Position numbers and translations under genes: made by a program. A DNA stretch of 24,762 bases from Collodictyon triciliatum (taxonomy: Eukaryota > CRuMs). The stretch covers positions 1-24,762 of the forward strand of contig JBHJMP010001075.1 of NCBI GenBank assembly GCA_043381765.1, read 5' to 3'. Positions 17,522 through 24,762 of this stretch are shown here, in pieces. The notes beneath the pieces were generated by a model that made no database searches, was not told where the DNA came from, and saw nothing but the letters and a program-made list of their open reading frames with translations. Positions within the stretch are counted from its first letter, which is position 1, and the number at the start of each line of letters is the position of its first letter.

Positions 17522-19608
17522 AATAGGATGTAAACCTTGTCTGTGATGGATGATTGAAAGGACTCGTCAGAATCGATTTGAGAAGTAACTGCCATGTGCG
17601 TACTTTCATCGACCCGACAACTTTATCCGCTCTTCTGTCAGTCTCGAATACAACCAGAAATCGTATTGGATTGAACCACATCGGGTAGAATAGTCTTCGT
17701 GTGAGAACACTTTCTCTCCTTTCTATATGTTCTTTTTCTTTTTCTTTTATTCCTCTTCCACCCAAAACACAAAAACTCCAACCACACAATCCGGGGTTTT
17801 CCACTGTCTTGTCCACAGCTCATTTTTGTCCTATAAGCAAAGGCAGTGACCTGGTCTTTTTCCTTAAAATTTTTTTCCTTTATTAGATTCAAAGATCTTT
17901 TCCCCTAAAATAAGCTGTTGAAATGAAACCAAAACAAAATACAACTGGACAAGGGTACATATGAAAGAATTCATTCCTTCATACATAAGGGCAGCTTGCG
18001 ATCTATTAAAAAGACAATCAGGAAATTTCAATAATAAATCAGTAGTGGTGAAAAATAAGATGGGAGAAAAAATTGGATGCAGAGGGAGATACAATTTAAT
18101 AAATTACTACCAAATATTTGAATCGAATAAAGGAAAAATAAATTGCTACCAAATAAATAGAAATTTAAAAATAGAGTGACTATGAGAATGAAGAAACCTC
18201 TTGAGAAAGCTCAAACATGAATACGATATAAAAGTGAGTAGATTAAAACTGCAGGGGCTTCAACCTGGGAGATGTTATTGAAGATGACCGAAAACAAATT
18301 TCAAAAGTCCCTAAGCATCATCTCAAGGGGCTCCTATAGCTACCCATCCTTTAAAAAATAAAGAAACAGTGAGAAAATAATAACATCCTATTAGAATTGA
18401 GTTGAATAAAAAATTTTCCTTGAAATTAGGTACGTTTTAAAGTAATGAATACTGTTTCTTCCCTTTATTAATACAAAGAAAGTAATGAATAGTATAATAA
18501 TTTTACCTTTGATATTACGTACAAAACAACAGTAAAAGGGATGTATATTGCAGAAAATTATTCTTTAGAGTGTTTTAAAACTTTGCGAACTACCAAGACA
18601 CACTTTACCCAACAAAGAAATAAATTTCACACACTAGCTATGGACAATGGCGGCACTAAAGCTGGATTGGGAACATGATACACTCTTCATAATTAAACAT
18701 GAAAGTGACGTAAAAATACAATAATAATAACCAACACGGTGTAAAATAATACAAAAACACTCGCTGCTGATAACCATGCAAAATACGACACGACCCTTCC
18801 AATTTTTAGATTATTTTTACGATAGCTTAAATGATTTAAGGACAGCAGCATCGACTTTTTTTTTAAATATTAGGCATAAATTGATGGAATCGAAAAATTA
18901 CTAAAGACTGTTTTTAGACAAAGTTTTGGCCATATCTGCATTCTATTTCAAGATAGAAATTATAACCAAAATTTTAATGTAAATTTTAGAGAAAATCCTG
19001 GATACATAAATCGTCTACTTTAATAGAAAAATTCTAGTCATGCTATAGACGAAGGAAGATAGAAATTTTCCTGATGCAGGTTAGCTGAATACAAATACAA
19101 ATACAAATTGATATAAGAGATAAACAGAATAATTGGAACATTCGAGAAGGGTTGGGTAGTCTAATTATTAGCGTGGACATATATTTGTATGGAATGGTTG
19201 AAAATTCACCCAATATTTCACTCGCACTTAAGAAAATATACAGAAATTAATGAGAAATACATACATGATTGAGTGAAACTTTTAGTCCGAAAAAATAAAA
19301 TGATATCAAAAGGGGAGAATAATGGAATAAATTGATCCTTAAAAGTTAAATGCAAACAGGGAACACGGAATAGATTCGCGCGAGGAAAAATTGATGGGCA
19401 AGAAAGACGAAAAAGAATTTTAATTAATACCCAGGAAAACAGAGCGATGAATGAAGCAAGGATAAGCGCCATGAAAAAGATAATGGGGACAAATAGCTAG
19501 CATCGAGATTGTTGCTTGAATAATAATGAAGTAGTAACAAATACATTCCCAAAAGAGTGACATATACTCAAGTGTCTATCCCCAATCTAAATTCAACATT
19601 CATGTCTT
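17522..19608. other. AT-rich spacer between the two inverted ORF1 copies
   Basis: About 2 kb lies here without a supportable gene. The part to about 17860 is CT/GA-rich, and beyond it the sequence is strongly AT-rich with many stops in all frames. An imperfect direct repeat of aaatt(a/g)ctaccaaata occurs near 18100 and 18143. Short frames at 17961-18179 and 19218-19472 are low-complexity Lys/Asn/Ile or Phe/Leu and are not believed. Confidence 0.5.
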
Positions 19609-19652
19609 ATTGAGTGTCCCTAAATAACAAATTGAGTGTCCCTAAATAACAA
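19609..19652. repeat. 22-bp unit repeated twice in tandem
   Basis: attgagtgtccctaaataacaa occurs twice head to tail at 19609-19630 and 19631-19652. It lies about 25 bp beyond the end of the minus-strand ORF1 copy, so it may be a LINE 3'-tail repeat or the scar of its insertion. Confidence 0.85.
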
Positions 19653-19677
19653 ACAAAAGATAAAAGATGGGAACAAC

Positions 19678-20461
19678 CTAGTCTTGATAGGATAACATCT
19701 TTTCCATAGCAAAAATTTTACTTGTTTTATGACCATGCGTAGCCGGCAGTGGACTTTGCTTAACCGGAGTATGGATACGCGTTTGTGGTTTTAGAAACAT
19801 ACGCTCCTGCTTGCTCGGAATGTCTTTAGTGTGTGAAGTTCCAAGCTTGGATTCGACTTGTGGTGTTTGTTCTTGCTCCTTGGTTCTCTGTGCGACGGGC
19901 TGGGGCAGCGTAAACGGACTATCTTTGGTGGGCGCTGGTTCTTGTGTTGCCTTCGCTTTGGAGTATCCTTTCGGATAAGTAACGATGACTGCCTTGAGGC
20001 CTCCTATGTTAACCATATTCACGTCAGTCTGAGTGGGTAGTTCAAAGGGGAAATTCCTTCGGGGTTTGGAGATGCGCTGCTCTTGGGTCTTGCGATGTGC
20101 GGGCTTGCCTAGTGTTGGCGGTGGAGTGCTCGAGTGCGAAGATGCCGAAGAGGAACCGAGATTTCCTTCCATGTCATCGTCGCTGTCGCTGTATGTGTGT
20201 ATCTGCTGTGAGTCTTGCGTAATCTGTTGTTGCCTGGCCTTGGCTTCCGTGACCCCGTTGCTGCTTGTCTGCTTGGCAGGTGTATTCTGTTGCGGGGCTT
20301 TTACTTGCCGTTCGTTGTTCTCGGCTGGCGGACGCTCTTTGAGGATGCGCTTTGGACACTTCTTGCCCATGACCGTAAACTGTGCAGGGAGCTGGTTCTT
20401 GTGGGTGACGAACTGGTTGCAGCTTGAAGTCTTCGATACATGTAGCACTCCTGTATTCCAT
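19678..20461 (-). pseudogene. LINE ORF1-like gene, minus-strand copy
   Basis: This is an inverted second copy of the sequence at 16226-17521. From about 20418 to 19727 it aligns with plus positions of about 16712 to 17391. Shared words include EGNLGSSS, VNMVNIGG, SKAKATQEP, TKDSPFTLPQ and TPVKQ-PLPATHG. A 256-codon frame (start about 20448) covers most of it with fewer breaks than the other copy, although the Cys/His segment (APCTVYGHG) lies in a different frame, so one frameshift is likely near 20390. The sequence loses similarity at the same point as the other copy loses its match, after PATHG, and runs into unrelated sequence before a stop. The N-terminal half of ORF1 is absent. Confidence 0.65.
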
Positions 20462-20779
20462 CAGGCGTGGGAAGCTCAGTTACCAGAAGTGTTACTTTTT
20501 GAGATAAGATTTGAAAATCTGCAAGCAGACTCGTTGAAAGATTGGCAAACATCCGAAAAGTTCAAATCCTCTATCAAACACATAATCGAAACTGACAACG
20601 GTCGATTCTGTGCCGCGCAATGTCATGGCGATGCACAACCAACCATATTTCAGTATGATTTATACTACCCAAATGATATTGGACCAGAGGCATTTGATGA
20701 GAGAATGGTATTAGAGGTCTTTGAAGCGACAAATGATAGCACGAAGCACAGTCAAAATAACTTCAGCATCAAAACATGA
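20462..20779 (+). CDS. orphan exon or C-terminal gene fragment next to the ORF1 copy
   Basis: On the plus strand, after a possible acceptor (ccatcag), a clean frame of about 105 codons runs to TGA. It contains LPEVLLFEIRFENLQADSLK, KFKSSIKHIIETDNGRF and GPEAFDERMVLEVFEATND. It reads like a folded alpha/beta domain with alternating hydrophobics, two Cys and many acidic residues. The frame continues to the left only as antisense of the ORF1 copy, so the true upstream part is missing. It may be the end of a host gene interrupted by the retroelement. I recognise no family. Confidence 0.4.
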   Translation, partial: QAWEAQLPEVLLFEIRFENLQADSLKDWQTSEKFKSSIKHIIETDNGRFCAAQCHGDAQPTIFQYDLYYPNDIGPEAFDERMVLEVFEATNDSTKHSQNNFSIKT

Positions 20780-21294
20780 ACAAAAAAGAAAAGAAAATGC
20801 GATGAATTGCAAAAATCAGGAGTTGGGATAGAATATCCAAATGCATGGCACGTGAAGAGTGCAGGCGATGCTAAGCAACAAGAACAAGTTGGGATGCTTA
20901 TTCATAATTGGTGTCAACGAAATTGACTGATTGTTGGAAAGTTTTTTTTTATCTATTTCTGCCCACGCTGGCGGAAGCATATAATTCATGTTTACCAAAA
21001 ACATAATAGACATTAGATTATCACATGATAAAATAAAGTAGACAAATGGGGCGAAGAATAAGAACATAAGCCTAATCTCAAAGGAAATCTAGTATACAGG
21101 CTCGGTGTATGGAACATCGGACGTCAAGTCTTTGATTTTGTAACTCGCGCCGAGTAATGTGCCTGGGGAAGTGCATTGTATGAAGGGAATTTTGATTTTC
21201 TTCATTAGTCCATTTGTTTACACTATTATCGTTGTTGTGGTTATGATAATGAAAATTATTGCTTGTTGTTACTGAACATTATTTGTATCTGATT
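20780..21294. other. intergenic between the orphan fragment and the kinase gene
   Basis: This stretch is mostly AT-rich with no intact ORF of note. One piece deserves mention: on the minus strand, after an acceptor (cttccccag) at 21163-21164, the sequence 21162-21124 reads AHYSARVTKSKT and a TGA in one phase. In another phase it reads through to TAG at 21089 (LLGASYKIKDLTSDVPYTEP). It could be an alternative last exon of the kinase gene. Confidence 0.35.
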
Positions 21295-24358
<3,064 letters not shown>

Positions 24359-24526
24359 CAATGTGGACTGGGGATCTAATACCCCTACGTTTAGCCAACT
24401 GAAAAAAATTGTGACATTAGTTAGGGTGATGTTTTTGGTACGTGTTTTCTTCTTTCCCCAAACATTAGAGGAAAGACTATGGAGGCGACTTTTGGCTGGA
24501 AACAAGCTGTCGATTCCGTACAAGTG

Positions 24527-24762
24527 TTTTTTGTTTTGCTTTTTGTTTTGTTTTGTTTTTTATTTTGTTTTTTGTTTGGTTTTTTGTTTGGTTTTTTGTT
24601 TGGTTTTTTGTTTGGTTTTTTGTTTGGTTTTTTGTTTGGTTTTTTGTTTGGTTTTTTGTTTGGTTTTGTTTGGTTTTTTGTTTTGTTTTGTTTTTTTGTT
24701 TTTTTGTTTTTTGTTTTTTGTTTTTTGTTTTTTGTTTTTTGTTTTTTGTTTTTTGTTTTTTG
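24527..24762. repeat. T/G-only satellite at the right edge
   Basis: From 24563 to the end the plus strand contains only T and G for 200 nt. The first part is built on a 12-bp unit (gtttggtttttt, about eight copies), and the end on a 7-bp unit (ttttttg, about nine copies). This is a simple-sequence satellite with extreme strand asymmetry upstream of the kinase gene. No canonical telomere repeat (TTAGGG or close variants) is present. Confidence 0.9.

Noticed and set aside
20033-20460. left part of a 248-codon plus-strand ORF
   Set aside because: It is antisense to the minus-strand ORF1 copy. Only the part after 20461 is kept as a possible real fragment.
24563-24762. possible telomere
   Set aside because: The units are TTTTTTG and GTTTGGTTTTTT with irregular spacing. 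No TTAGGG-like repeat is seen and the window end is arbitrary.

Overview
This is a eukaryotic nuclear window. It has compact multi-exon genes with short GT-AG introns, runs of T and A around splice acceptors, and eukaryote-only proteins. Host genes make me favour a unicellular opisthokont or early-diverging fungus, but nothing here fixes the lineage. There is an assembly gap of 398 N at 7587-7984.

Host genes. 1-600: the possible C-terminal tail of a plus-strand gene and one possible minus-strand exon. 612-2282 (minus): a 556-aa coiled-coil, Ser/Thr-rich protein. 2558-4254 (minus): a four-exon gene for a 298-aa protein that I do not recognise. 7994-11995 (plus): the C-terminal 17 exons of the rRNA-processing factor RRP5 (S1 domains, acidic linker, HAT repeats), with its 5' part missing at the gap. 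12207-14131 (minus): a seven-exon gene for a secreted, probably GPI-anchored surface protein, convergent with RRP5. 21295-24358 (minus): a CAMKL-type (SNF1/MARK-like) Ser/Thr kinase of about 536 aa in about 13 exons. The right edge is a T/G-only satellite.

Mobile-element remnants lie between the host genes. 4795-6730 (minus) is a decayed Fanzor, the eukaryotic relative of TnpB RNA-guided nucleases. It keeps recognisable RuvC motifs, a CxxC/CxxC zinc ribbon and an N-terminal basic patch, but it is broken by stops and frameshifts and its RuvC-I Asp codon now reads Asn. A GAAA-capped hairpin lies 40 nt past its stop, where a guide-RNA scaffold could be. 14752-15417 (plus) is the C-terminal end of a LINE ORF2. 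Two copies of a LINE ORF1-like gene face each other at 16226-17521 (plus) and 19678-20461 (minus), forming a large inverted repeat around about 2.3 kb of AT-rich sequence.

How the parts relate: RRP5 (ribosome biogenesis), the kinase (signalling) and the surface protein show no operon-like link and look like ordinary neighbours. The most interesting content is the Fanzor relic with its possible RNA element, the inverted ORF1 pair (one copy with a PIP-box-like tail), and the repeated T(n)A(n) palindromes just upstream of splice acceptors. All gene models are splice predictions made by eye from reading frame, phase and GT/AG signals.
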